A stretch of DNA of 64,000 bases from an uncultured bacterium. Lineage in GTDB: Bacteria; Verrucomicrobiota; Verrucomicrobiia; CAIQCK01. The notes below the pieces were generated by a model. The model did no database searches. It was given only the letters and a program-made list of their open reading frames with translations, and was not told the DNA's origin. The translations under genes were made by a program, and so were the position numbers. The stretch is taken from the NCBI GenBank assembly GCA_903870275.1, contig CAIQCK010000035.1, positions 16,050-80,049 on the forward strand, written 5' to 3'. Within the stretch, counting starts at the first letter, position 1. Each line of letters starts with the position of its first letter. Below, one piece after another: positions 17,274-26,573 of this stretch.

Positions 17274-18356
17274 ATGAAAAATTCCATCCGTGTGTTGCAT
17301 TTGGAGGACAGCCCGCTCGACGCGGAACTGATCCGGGAGAAACTGGAGACCGCGGGTGTGGCCTGCGACATCGTTTTGGTCTCGGAGAAGAATGCGTTCG
17401 AGTCCGCGCTGACGCAAAAAACGTTTGACCTCATCCTGTGCGATTACAACCTGCCGGACTACGATGGGATGTCCGCCCTGGCGCTGGCCCGAAAGAAACA
17501 ACCCGAGACACCGGTGATTGTCATCTCCGGCATCCTCGGCGACGAGGAAGCCGTGGAATGTGTGAAAAAAGGCGCGACGGACTACGTGCTCAAACAGCAG
17601 CCCCATCGGCTGGCGGCCTCCGTCCGGCGCGCCCTCCACGAGGCCAAGGAACACCGCGACCTGAAGCGGGCCGAGGAAGCGATTCGGGCTTCCCTTGAAG
17701 AAAAGATCGTCCTCCTCAAGGAGGTGCATCATCGGGTGAAGAACAACCTGCAAATCGTGGTCAGCCTTCTGCACCTTCAGGCCGTTCGCACCAAGAACCC
17801 CGAGGCGCTGGACACACTGCGGGAGACCGGCGACCGTATTTTCTCCATGGCCCTGTTGCACGAAACGCTTTACCGCTCCCAGAATCTGGCGCGCGTGAGC
17901 TTTGCCAGTTACACCGAGAACATTTGCAACCATCTTTTCCGTTCCTACGGGCCGAAGGCGGTTCGCATCAAACTGGACCTGCGCCTGAAAGAAACTTCCG
18001 TGGAGATGGATCAGGCCCTCTCATGCGGACTCATCATCACCGAATTGGTTTCCAACGCGCTGAAGCACGCCTTTCCCGGCGACCGATCGGGACGGATCAT
18101 GATCCAATTGCAATCAGCTCCTGGAAACCAGATGATGTTGACGGTGGCCGATGATGGCGCGGGCATGCCGCCGGCGTTGGATATCCGTCAATCGGACACG
18201 TTGGGGCATCAACTTGTGCGTCTGTTGGTGGAAAAACTACATGGCACCTTGGAGGTGACGCGGGATCATGGCACGGCCTTTCACATCGCGTTTCAAGCGA
18301 AGCAGGTGGAAACTGCGGCGGGGGGGGCTAGCTCTTTTTCCTGCGCTGACGAATGA
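17274..18356 (+). CDS. Receiver-HisKA_2 histidine kinase
   Basis: 360 residues. The receiver (1-120) has ED near 11, acceptor D in LILCDYNLPDYDG and a Lys in VLKQQ. It is joined directly to a HisKA_2/ATPase module ([26 protein letters not shown]) without a PAS domain. ATG 17274 is preferred to TTG 17268. It starts 30 bases after the stand-alone regulator, so the five regulatory genes from 10705 form one co-oriented block. Its last 29 bases overlap a small membrane-protein gene on the other strand. Confidence 0.9.
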   Translation: MKNSIRVLHLEDSPLDAELIREKLETAGVACDIVLVSEKNAFESALTQKTFDLILCDYNLPDYDGMSALALARKKQPETPVIVISGILGDEEAVECVKKGATDYVLKQQPHRLAASVRRALHEAKEHRDLKRAEEAIRASLEEKIVLLKEVHHRVKNNLQIVVSLLHLQAVRTKNPEALDTLRETGDRIFSMALLHETLYRSQNLARVSFASYTENICNHLFRSYGPKAVRIKLDLRLKETSVEMDQALSCGLIITELVSNALKHAFPGDRSGRIMIQLQSAPGNQMMLTVADDGAGMPPALDIRQSDTLGHQLVRLLVEKLHGTLEVTRDHGTAFHIAFQAKQVETAAGGASSFSCADE

Positions 18357-18492
18357 TGATGACCGTTTGGACGGCGAACAGCGCGGCGGCGATGTAGTCG
18401 AGGTCAGAATACTCAATCCACTTCTCCACGAGCGCCAGGATGGCGGAGGCCAGAACAATCAATCCGAGAATTGTGATATAGCTGACCTTCAT
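18328..18492 (-). CDS. Small two-helix membrane protein (54 aa)
   Basis: A 54-residue frame, MKVSYITILG to RQRRKKS. Residues 5-23 form a hydrophobic helix, a charged turn follows (VEKWIEYSDLDY), and residues 34-47 form a second hydrophobic stretch ending in a basic tail. This gives a plausible hairpin in the inner membrane. The first 29 bases of its 3' end run antisense to the kinase at 17274. No family is recognised. Coding is supported by clean hydrophobicity and a basic C-terminus, but not by homology that can be checked here. Confidence 0.55.
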   Translation of the reverse strand: MKVSYITILGLIVLASAILALVEKWIEYSDLDYIAAALFAVQTVIIIRQRRKKS

Positions 18493-18562
18493 AAGGTTTT
18501 AGCGTAGCGCGTGAACTCCACGTTGACCAGAAGAAATATCAGGACCGGAACCTGAACTTCGC

Positions 18563-19909
18563 TTACACACGCAGGCGGCTGCGACGCTTTAGCACCTGCT
18601 GGAGCGCATCACGGACGGCTCCGACGCGGGGCGGCAGTTCAATGGGGCGATTGGCGTGGCGGCAGGGGAAGCCAAGCTGGCGCTCGTGATAGCGCACTTT
18701 GAAGTCGGTGAACTTCAAACCGTGCGCGGTGGAAATGACGACGACGCGTTCCGACTTGTCAATCTGCCCGCGCTTGACCAGCTTGATCAGCGCGGCGAGC
18801 GCTACGCCGGTGTGCGGGCAGTTGAACATGCCCACCCTGTCGCCGAGGGCGGCGGCGTCGGCCAGTTCTTGCTCGGAGGCCTGCTCCACAATGCCGTCGA
18901 ACTGCTTCAGCGTGCGAATGGCTTTCTCCACGCTGACCGGATTACCGATCTGGATGGCGCTGGCGAGGGTCCTGCCGGCCTGGATCGGCTCGAACGACTT
19001 GAACTTTTTCCGGTAGGAGCGATAGAGCGGGTTGGCGCGCTGGGCTTGGGCGACCACGATGCGCGGCAGCCTGGCGATCACCCCGAGGTCGCGCATCATC
19101 AGCAGACCTTTGCCGAGGGCGGAGACGTTGCCGAGGTTGCCTCCGGGAATGATGAACACGTCCGGAACCTGCCAGTCAAACTGCTGGACGATTTCAATGC
19201 CCACGGTCTTCTGGCCCTCGACGCGGAGCGAGTTCATCGAGTTGGCGAGGTAGATCGTTTCGTCCTTGGTGATTTCCTGCACGATTTTCATGCAGCCGTC
19301 GAAATCGGTGTTGAGCGACAGCACCAGCGCGTCGTTGGCGATGGGCTGGACGAGCTGGGCGATGGAAATCTTGCCCTTGGGCAACAGGACGATGGACGGG
19401 ATGCCGGCGGCGGCGCAATACGCCGCCAGCGCCGCCGAGGTGTCTCCGGTGGAGGCGCACGCGACGGCCTGGATCGGCGCGCCGTCTGCAATCATCTGTT
19501 TCACCTGCGACACCAGCACGGTCATGCCGAGGTCCTTGAAAGACCCGCTGTGGGTGTTGCCGCAGAGTTTGACCCAAAGATTCTCCAACCCCAGGAGTTT
19601 GCCGAACCGCTCGGCCCAGAACAGATTGGTGCCGCCTTCGTAGAGCGAGACGATGTTGCGATCGTCAATCTCCGGCAACACCCATTCCTTCTTGCCCCAG
19701 ACGCCGGAGCCGTAAGGCCACTGGGTGGTCTTGTAACGCGCCTCAAAAAGTTTTTTCCACGACGCGGCGCTGCGGCGGGCCAGTGGCTTTGCGTCGTGCT
19801 CCACCTCCAGCAACGAATGACATTGGGGGCAGTGATAGAGGATGGAATGCAGCGGGTAAGTCGCCCCGCATTCCGGGTTGATACACTGAAACCAGGCTCG
19901 ATAAGACAT
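18563..19909 (-). CDS. thrC: Threonine synthase
   Basis: 448 residues. It converts O-phosphohomoserine to threonine with PLP, the last step of threonine synthesis. The N-terminus has a zinc-ribbon-like pair (CINPEC, CPQC) seen in class II bacterial and plant-type enzymes. The PLP lysine lies in GSFKDLGMT, and the phosphate loop is in [17 protein letters not shown] at 19909 follows GGAGAATAAC, a good ribosome site; the upstream in-frame extension lacks family residues. It stands alone, transcribed away from the divergent propeller gene at 20070. Confidence 0.93.
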   Translation of the reverse strand: MSYRAWFQCINPECGATYPLHSILYHCPQCHSLLEVEHDAKPLARRSAASWKKLFEARYKTTQWPYGSGVWGKKEWVLPEIDDRNIVSLYEGGTNLFWAERFGKLLGLENLWVKLCGNTHSGSFKDLGMTVLVSQVKQMIADGAPIQAVACASTGDTSAALAAYCAAAGIPSIVLLPKGKISIAQLVQPIANDALVLSLNTDFDGCMKIVQEITKDETIYLANSMNSLRVEGQKTVGIEIVQQFDWQVPDVFIIPGGNLGNVSALGKGLLMMRDLGVIARLPRIVVAQAQRANPLYRSYRKKFKSFEPIQAGRTLASAIQIGNPVSVEKAIRTLKQFDGIVEQASEQELADAAALGDRVGMFNCPHTGVALAALIKLVKRGQIDKSERVVVISTAHGLKFTDFKVRYHERQLGFPCRHANRPIELPPRVGAVRDALQQVLKRRSRLRV

Positions 19910-20069
19910 GACGTTATTCTCCAAAATATAGTGCCGCCGATTCTGCCACAGCCTGACGGCTGCTGGCGACGCGTTTTTGTTATTACCCAGATATTTTCTC
20001 GTCAAACGCCGCCGTTTTCACCATACTGCGGCGCGGAGGCTGGAAGCAGCCATTCCATTTCTGCAAACC

Positions 20070-22472
20070 ATGAAACCAATTTTGGCAACGCTGGCGTTGG
20101 TGTTGGGCGGGCTTTACGCCTGGGCGGCCGAGGCCGATCGCGCCGCGGCGACGGACGGCTGGGATTGGATGCCTGTGCCACCCGGCCAACTGGTGCCGGT
20201 GGGTGAGTTGCCGCTCGGCATGGCGCAATCGGCCGACGGCCGGTGGACGGTGATCTCGCACGGCGGCACGGGCCAGCAATCGCTCTGGTTGTTCGACGCG
20301 ACGACCGGCAAGGCGTTTCCCGTCGCCACAGCCGGCCGCGAAGACGCCTTCTTTGTCGGCGTGGCGCTGTCGCCGAACGGCCGGTGCGTGTTTTCCTCCG
20401 GCGGCGCGGCCAACACGATCAACGTTCACGACCTGGGCAACTGGTGGCAGGAATCGCGGCTGGCGCGGTTCAGCTTCGGCCCGCCGGGCGCGCCGTTTTT
20501 TCCGGCGGGCATGGCGCTCACGCCCGATGGCAACACGCTCTGTGTCGCCAACCTGCTGGCCGACCAGCTCGCCTTGCTCGACGTGCGAAATCCGGCCCAA
20601 CCCAAGCTGGCGAACACCATTCGCGTCGGCTCGCGGCCGTTCATGCTCCTGCTCGACAAGGCCGGCCAGACCGCCTACGTCGCGCACCAGGGCGAGCCGA
20701 CGGTCGGCATCGTGGACCTGGCAACGAAGCAATTGACTGCCAGTGTGAAGGTAGGCGAACGGCCCATCGCGCTGGCGTTGTCGCCGGATGAAAAGTGGCT
20801 CTACGCCGCCTGCGCCGGCAGCGACGATGTGGTTGTCGTGGACGTTGCCGCGCGCAAACGAATCGCGAATATCGAATTGGGCGGCAACAACAGCGCGACG
20901 CCGTGCCGGCCGCAGGCCATGGCGATCTCGCGCGACGGGAAACAGCTTTTCGTCGCCAGCGCGCTCTTCCACGATCTGCTCGTGGTGGACACGACACGGC
21001 GCAAGGTGGCCGGCATGATTCCGACTGGCTGGTGCCCCACCGCGGTCGCCGTCGCGCCGGCCAACGACAAACTCTATGTCGTCAGCGCGCGCGACCTCGG
21101 CAATGCACCCGCCGACAATGCGTATACCCGGCGCGCGCCTCACGGCTTGCTCCAAATCCTGCCGTTGCCCGATGAGCGCGAATTGCAACTCCAGAGCCAG
21201 CGCGTTTGCGACGCCAATGATTTCGACCAACGCACCGGCCACCGCGTGAGCAGCACCGCACCGCGGGAACTGCCGGTTCCGCGCCGCCTCGGCCAGCCGG
21301 CGGCTATTCGCAACGTCGTGGTCATTGTCCAGGACCCAAGCGGTTTTGATCGCGTGTTCGGCGACGTGACCAAGGCGGCGGCCGATCCATGGCTTTGTTG
21401 CTTCGGCCGCGAGATCACCGTCAATCAACACGCGCTGGCCGACGCCTTCACGCTCTGCGACAATTTCTACCTCGACGGGCCGCTGCTCGCCAGCGACGAC
21501 GGTGTGTTGTTCGGCGGCATGTGCGCCGCCCCTCCCCGCCAGCGGCGCTGGCCGGCGGAGGAACCCAAGAAAACGAAAAGCACGGCCCAAACCGGGACCG
21601 GCAAATCATCCGCCGGCTATGGACCCTCCAAGCCCCGCCTGGAACCGGCCGACGCCGGCGTCGCGCCGTTGCTGTGGCCGACGACGGCGACGCTGTGGAG
21701 CCTCGCCGACCACGCCGGCTTGACCCGCCGCGCCTACGGCCCGTTCGCACAAACGGCCCTCTACAGCGGCACGACGTGCACCAACTGGCCCGCCGGCATC
21801 GGCGCCGGCGCGGACCTCAAACGCGGCGACGTGTTGTTGCACGACCTTGACCGGATCCTGAAGCAAGGCTCGATGCCGCGGCTCGTGGTGGCGTCGCTTC
21901 CAAACAACCGAACGCTGGGCACGGCACTCGGGGCCGCCAGTCCGCGCGCGCTGGTTTGTGAAAATGACGTGGCCATCGGCCGCATCGTGAGCGCCTTCAC
22001 GCGCAGCAAGTTTTGGAACCAGACGGTCATCCTGATTGTGCCGGCCAACGCCGGCTACGACTTCGATCATCTGGATGCGCACCGCGCGCCGTTGCTGATC
22101 ATCAGCCCGTTCGCGCGTCGCGGCGCGGTGGTGTCGCGCGGTTACGACGGGCCGTCTGTCATCCGCACCATCGAGCAGATTCTCGGCATCGCCCCGGCCG
22201 GCCTTTACGATCTGGCAGCCGTGCCGATGTGGGACGCGTTTGTGCCGCAAGCCAGCCCGCGTCTTTACCGCATCATCCCGGCATCCTACGATACCGGAGA
22301 AAGAAATCCGCCGAACGCCTTCGGTCAGGCGGAGTCCGGCGGACTGAGTGTGGGTTCGCTCAAAGCCGACCGCACCATGGCCTTGAGCCGCCTTCTTTGG
22401 ATCTACCTGCACGGCCCGGACACCGCGCCGCCCGCGCTGGTCGAGCATCGGCGAACCGTGACACTGCCGTGA
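20070..22472 (+). CDS. Secreted YVTN beta-propeller with degenerate phosphoesterase domain
   Basis: 800 residues. A signal peptide (1-20) is followed by seven or so YVTN-type blades to about residue 400, e.g. GMALTPDGNTLCVAN and ALSPDEKWLYAAC. The C-terminal half resembles the AlkP-like phosphoesterase family joined to such propellers: GFDRVFGD, CDNFYLDG, SDDGVLFGG and DHLDAHRAPLLIISP. Usual ligand residues appear lost (the Glu-Asn-x-x-Tyr motif and the acidic pair before DH.DAHR), so it may be inactive. A Lys/Thr-rich low-complexity linker sits near residue 510. The role is probably periplasmic or surface binding. Confidence 0.82.
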   Translation: MKPILATLALVLGGLYAWAAEADRAAATDGWDWMPVPPGQLVPVGELPLGMAQSADGRWTVISHGGTGQQSLWLFDATTGKAFPVATAGREDAFFVGVALSPNGRCVFSSGGAANTINVHDLGNWWQESRLARFSFGPPGAPFFPAGMALTPDGNTLCVANLLADQLALLDVRNPAQPKLANTIRVGSRPFMLLLDKAGQTAYVAHQGEPTVGIVDLATKQLTASVKVGERPIALALSPDEKWLYAACAGSDDVVVVDVAARKRIANIELGGNNSATPCRPQAMAISRDGKQLFVASALFHDLLVVDTTRRKVAGMIPTGWCPTAVAVAPANDKLYVVSARDLGNAPADNAYTRRAPHGLLQILPLPDERELQLQSQRVCDANDFDQRTGHRVSSTAPRELPVPRRLGQPAAIRNVVVIVQDPSGFDRVFGDVTKAAADPWLCCFGREITVNQHALADAFTLCDNFYLDGPLLASDDGVLFGGMCAAPPRQRRWPAEEPKKTKSTAQTGTGKSSAGYGPSKPRLEPADAGVAPLLWPTTATLWSLADHAGLTRRAYGPFAQTALYSGTTCTNWPAGIGAGADLKRGDVLLHDLDRILKQGSMPRLVVASLPNNRTLGTALGAASPRALVCENDVAIGRIVSAFTRSKFWNQTVILIVPANAGYDFDHLDAHRAPLLIISPFARRGAVVSRGYDGPSVIRTIEQILGIAPAGLYDLAAVPMWDAFVPQASPRLYRIIPASYDTGERNPPNAFGQAESGGLSVGSLKADRTMALSRLLWIYLHGPDTAPPALVEHRRTVTLP

Positions 22473-22632
22473 GCCGCCCTCCGCGACAAGGCGACCCGCT
22501 TTGGAGCCAGGGGACGTGACAGTCCGGAGTCTGGAGAAAGGATTCAGACCAGCATACCCGTCGACTCGAAGAAGCGGGGCATCGCCGGTTCCTGAAACTC
22601 CGTCATCTCGCGATCACCTCTTCCGCTCCGGC

Positions 22633-23298
22633 TCAAGCGGGTCCGGGTTTCGCGGACGGCGGGCGGGTCGGGCATTCTGCCGTGCCCTCTTTCTTCTTCC
22701 ACGCGATGCAGCTTTCAATGCGAGGCTGGCAGCGCAAGAACGCATCCACAATACAGGGGTCGAATAGTTTGCCACGACCCAGAACGATCTCTTCGACAGC
22801 CTCCTCAGCGCTCCTGCCAAAAGCGTATACCCGGTTTGACCGGATCGCGTCATACGTGTCCACCACCGCCAGCAATCTCGCTTCCGGGCAGATTTCTCCT
22901 CCTCTCAGGCCCCGAGGATAGCCCGTGCCGTCAAGTCGCTCGTGGTGCGAATACACGGCTTCCGAAGCCTTTTCCAAATCCGGATACGCTCTCAAAATGT
23001 CATACCCCAGTTGAGAATGCGATTGCATGACCCGCCGTTCCGGCGCTGTCAAAGACCCCTGTTTGAACAGGATCACAGTGGGGATGACAATTTTCCCAAC
23101 GTCATGCAGAAGTGCGCTCTGCGCAACGGCATTGACTTCGCCATGAGACATGCCCATCTCACCGGCGAGAATATGAGCCATGATCGCCACCCGCTTGCAG
23201 TGGCCGGCCACATCGTCCCCACGGGCATCAATCATGTCCATCAGCCCGGAGGGGATTTCCCGGCACGACTGTTTGATCTGTTCCAAGATTCGATTCAT
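22633..23298 (-). CDS. HD-GYP domain c-di-GMP phosphodiesterase
   Basis: 221 residues. HD-GYP signatures are intact: HCKRVAIMAH, LLHDVGKI, HHERLDGTGYPRGL and VVDTYDA. Such domains hydrolyse c-di-GMP with a bimetal or trimetal site. No sensory domain is attached, and the basic/proline C-terminal tail is short. The ATG overlaps the stop of the PAS-GGDEF protein (four bases), placing the enzyme that makes and the enzyme that degrades c-di-GMP in the same operon as a glycosyltransferase. Confidence 0.92.
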   Translation of the reverse strand: MNRILEQIKQSCREIPSGLMDMIDARGDDVAGHCKRVAIMAHILAGEMGMSHGEVNAVAQSALLHDVGKIVIPTVILFKQGSLTAPERRVMQSHSQLGYDILRAYPDLEKASEAVYSHHERLDGTGYPRGLRGGEICPEARLLAVVDTYDAIRSNRVYAFGRSAEEAVEEIVLGRGKLFDPCIVDAFLRCQPRIESCIAWKKKEGTAECPTRPPSAKPGPA

Positions 23299-25094
23299 GC
23301 TGTCTTGCTCACAGCGATTACGGCATGGACGCGCCGCTGGTAACGCCGGTTCTCCTGAAGGCGATGGCGACGGTGCATGGCCCGCTCAACCACCGTTGAG
23401 AGATCCGCCGCGGAAAACGGCTTCTCAATGAAATCGCTGGCGCCACACCGAAATGCATCGCGCGCATCACTCATGGTGGCACGATCCGCCATCACAACGC
23501 CCACCACGGCGTCGTCCATCAGGCAAAGCATCTGCAAGACCTCCAACCCTTTCCTTCCATGCAACCCGATATCCACCAAAACGATGTCAATCCGTCCGCG
23601 CATTTTTCTCACCATCTGTTCGGCTCTTTCGCCTGTGAGCGCCGCCATCACTCGGTAATGCTCCCGGCGCAGGATGGAGATCGTTGACCGACAGACCGAT
23701 GCTTCGCCGTCAACCAGCAAGACCATCCCCTTGTCAACGGATGCGTCTTTCTTGATCTGCGCCTCGGAGGCAGCCGCATTGGTTTCGTAAAAGCACATCC
23801 GATTGCCTCCGGAGTGTTTGGCCCGATACAACGCCTGATCGGCCCGCTTCAGAATGCCGTCCCGGGGCGACTGCGCGTCCCCGGATTCGCAGGCGGCTCC
23901 AATGGAAACCGTGGCGTAAAGGTCGCGATCTCCCCGGCAGAAGGTGTGGCGGCGAAAATCATCGAGAACACGCGCGGCAATCCGGCGAGTCTCCTCCTCA
24001 CTCGTCAGCGGAAGAACCACCACGATCTCGTCCCCACCCAACCGGCTGACAATGTCCGTGCCGCGCACAGCAGCCATGATGAGGCGGGACATTTCGACGA
24101 GAATCGCATCCCCGACCGGATGGCCGTAAGTATCGTTCAGAATCTTGAAGCAATCCAGATCCATGAGCAGCAAACCGGTTGGCAGACTGTGACGCTCGCC
24201 GAGCTGCCATGCCCGGTTGAATTCCTCGTCGAAGCCGCGCCGGTTCAACAAACCGGTCAAGGGATCGCGTACGGCCATCCGGCCCACCTCTTCCAAAAGC
24301 TTGTCACGCTGGAGTTGCGCCTCTTTGCGCTCCGTGATGTCGGAAATCAGCCCGTCATAGGAAACAAACCGACCTTGTTCGTTGAACGTGGGCACAGAGA
24401 CGTTTCGCACCCAGCGGATGGAGCCGCCTTTGTGGCGGATGCGATGTTCGACACTCCGGGTGGTGGCTTCTTTCAAAACCCCTTGGATCTGCGCCGCCAC
24501 GGCCGCGCGATCCTCCTCAGCGATCATCTGGAACCATAAGTGCGAGTCGGACATAAAATCCGCCTCCGTGTAACCGGTGACCAGCTCCATGCCCGGATAG
24601 TAGTGTGTGCGCACCGGCCGTCCATCCTCCAGAAAAACAGTGAACATGAATCCGGGCATCGCCCGGACGACCCTTTCATAACGTTCCTGGCTTGCCGCCA
24701 GTTCACGCGCCATAATCTTCTGACGGGTAATGTTCTCCGCGATTTTCAGATAATGTTCGGGGATTTGCTGCGTGTTGCGAATGAGAGAAATCGTGGCGGC
24801 TTCCCAATAGATTTCGCCGTTCTTCTTGCGGTTGCAGAACTCACCCTCCCACTCCCGGCCCGCTTGCAGGTCTTTCCACAACCCTGCATATACCTCCGGG
24901 GGCATCTGTCCGGACTTCAGCATGTGGACATTACAGCCCACAACCTCCTCGCGGGAATAACCGGTTAACTGGCAAAAAGCCGGGTTAACGTATTCAACCG
25001 CGCCCCCCAGATCCGTGATGACAACAACGTTCAGGCTCTGCTCCACGGCTCGCAAGAGCACGTCGGTCAGGAGAGTGAATTGTGAATCACTCAA
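23295..25094 (-). CDS. PAS-PAS-GGDEF-receiver diguanylate cyclase
   Basis: 599 residues. PAS 1 (about 10-130, GYSREEVVG) and PAS 2 (about 140-265, with a PAC end) precede a GGDEF domain with RLGGDEI and an I-site RGTD placed five residues before it, so product inhibition is likely. A C-terminal receiver (about 470-590) has acceptor D in VLVDIGLHG and Lys in IEKPF. GGDEI instead of GGDEF is a tolerated variant. The order with the receiver last is uncommon and would let phosphorylation control the cyclase. It makes c-di-GMP for the adjacent polysaccharide genes (inference). Confidence 0.92.
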   Translation of the reverse strand: MSDSQFTLLTDVLLRAVEQSLNVVVITDLGGAVEYVNPAFCQLTGYSREEVVGCNVHMLKSGQMPPEVYAGLWKDLQAGREWEGEFCNRKKNGEIYWEAATISLIRNTQQIPEHYLKIAENITRQKIMARELAASQERYERVVRAMPGFMFTVFLEDGRPVRTHYYPGMELVTGYTEADFMSDSHLWFQMIAEEDRAAVAAQIQGVLKEATTRSVEHRIRHKGGSIRWVRNVSVPTFNEQGRFVSYDGLISDITERKEAQLQRDKLLEEVGRMAVRDPLTGLLNRRGFDEEFNRAWQLGERHSLPTGLLLMDLDCFKILNDTYGHPVGDAILVEMSRLIMAAVRGTDIVSRLGGDEIVVVLPLTSEEETRRIAARVLDDFRRHTFCRGDRDLYATVSIGAACESGDAQSPRDGILKRADQALYRAKHSGGNRMCFYETNAAASEAQIKKDASVDKGMVLLVDGEASVCRSTISILRREHYRVMAALTGERAEQMVRKMRGRIDIVLVDIGLHGRKGLEVLQMLCLMDDAVVGVVMADRATMSDARDAFRCGASDFIEKPFSAADLSTVVERAMHRRHRLQENRRYQRRVHAVIAVSKTA

Positions 25095-25139
25095 GGATTC
25101 GCCTCCACGAGCACGCCCAGATCCCCATGCTGCCAGACT

Positions 25140-26570
25140 TCAGCATGTCTGAGGCTGTGACGGAATTGACTTGTACCGCGGCACGGCATCGTAAACGCGA
25201 ATGCCGCGAAAGTAGTCAATGGTTCCCGTAACGCGTGCAATCAGAATAATCCACCGGTAAAAAAAGAACTCCACCAGGCTCAGAGCCGACAGATAGAGGA
25301 ACTCCGCCGGACTGAAGGCCTTTTGCTCGCGCTGGAAGGCCACGAGGGGCAGCAAAGATACCACCGACTGCACCAGGTTCATGAACACAAGCAAGCCGAA
25401 CAAAAGCTTCAGATTGAAGATCCCGCTGAGAAATCCCGCGATAGTCACAGCCCACGCTCCGACTTCAAAGAACAGTCCGAGCACCTCGTAAAAAAAGAAA
25501 TAGGGCATCGTCAGGAACGCGAAGTTTCCGAAACGGGGATTGAACAACATGTGCAGGAATTTCCGAGTAGTCTCGATCGTCACGCGGTGCCAGCGATTGC
25601 GCTGCCGGATCAACGCGCCGATGCTGGCCGGTGCTTCTGTCCAGCCCACGACATACGGCAGCATCATGATCCGGTAATCTTTTTCCGGATGTTCAGCAAT
25701 ATACTCATGCGCCCGAAAGGTCAGCTCACAATCTTCGCAACTGGCCTCGGTGTCATAACCGCCCAATTCAAACAGGATATCCCTGCGCCAGACACCGAAG
25801 CCGCCGGCGATGTTGGGCATGGCGTTCCACCGGTCCCATGCAATCCGGTTTCCGATGAAACTGCGGAGATACTCGAGATCCTGATACGCAACCAGCGGCG
25901 ATCGGAGGAACGATTTTTTGACAACGCGTCCTTCCTTGATTTCAAACCCGTTCAACAGGCCAAAGTAGCTTCCCACACCGATGATTTTTTCCGGGGCTTT
26001 CTGGACATGCGCCATGACTTTCATCAACGCGTCCGGCTGCAAGATCGTATCCGCGTCAACCACACACACGTATTTATACCTGGCCAGATTCAGGCCGGCA
26101 TTCACCGCCCCGGCCTTCTTCTTGCCGCCCTCCTCACTCAGCACCGTCACCTGCGGATGTTTCCTGGATTTGTAAAGTCCTTTGATCTTCCCGGCATTGA
26201 AATGATCCACGTAGGGATTGTGGACGGGTTCCAAATCCAGCTTCGCCTTCAGAATGTCCATCGTCCTGTCCGTCGAACAGTCGTCCACGACGATGATTTC
26301 AAATTCCGGATAATTCAGATTCAGAAGACATTGGAGACTGTCGGCGATCCAGGCTTCCTCGTTGCGCGCCGGGAGAATAATGCTCACCGGAATGGTGAAA
26401 CTGGATGCAGCCAGGGCCACATAATCCTCCCCGGCCGCCTCCCTTTCCCGCTTGTAATTTACCAAGGCGCCAACCATGCCCAGAAATAAATAGTAAACCG
26501 CGAGCACCAGGTAGTAACCCAGAAAAAACAAGAACGCGGTTTCGAAGAAATAATGATTGAATGTTTCCAT
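25140..26570 (-). CDS. Processive family-2 glycosyltransferase (membrane)
   Basis: 476 residues. An N-terminal TM (about 8-38) is followed by a GT-A domain with VVDDCSTDRT, the DAD metal site (VVDADTIL), the base region CEDCELTF and the QRNRW motif (Q-x-x-R-W), then four or five TM helices to about 450. This is the layout of BcsA, PgaC and hyaluronan synthases, which polymerise and extrude a polysaccharide. No PilZ domain is visible, so c-di-GMP must act elsewhere. The gene starts 3 bases after the HEAT-repeat gene ends and lies 45 bases before the cyclase. Confidence 0.9.
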   Translation of the reverse strand: METFNHYFFETAFLFFLGYYLVLAVYYLFLGMVGALVNYKREREAAGEDYVALAASSFTIPVSIILPARNEEAWIADSLQCLLNLNYPEFEIIVVDDCSTDRTMDILKAKLDLEPVHNPYVDHFNAGKIKGLYKSRKHPQVTVLSEEGGKKKAGAVNAGLNLARYKYVCVVDADTILQPDALMKVMAHVQKAPEKIIGVGSYFGLLNGFEIKEGRVVKKSFLRSPLVAYQDLEYLRSFIGNRIAWDRWNAMPNIAGGFGVWRRDILFELGGYDTEASCEDCELTFRAHEYIAEHPEKDYRIMMLPYVVGWTEAPASIGALIRQRNRWHRVTIETTRKFLHMLFNPRFGNFAFLTMPYFFFYEVLGLFFEVGAWAVTIAGFLSGIFNLKLLFGLLVFMNLVQSVVSLLPLVAFQREQKAFSPAEFLYLSALSLVEFFFYRWIILIARVTGTIDYFRGIRVYDAVPRYKSIPSQPQTC

Positions 26571-26573
26571 GGC

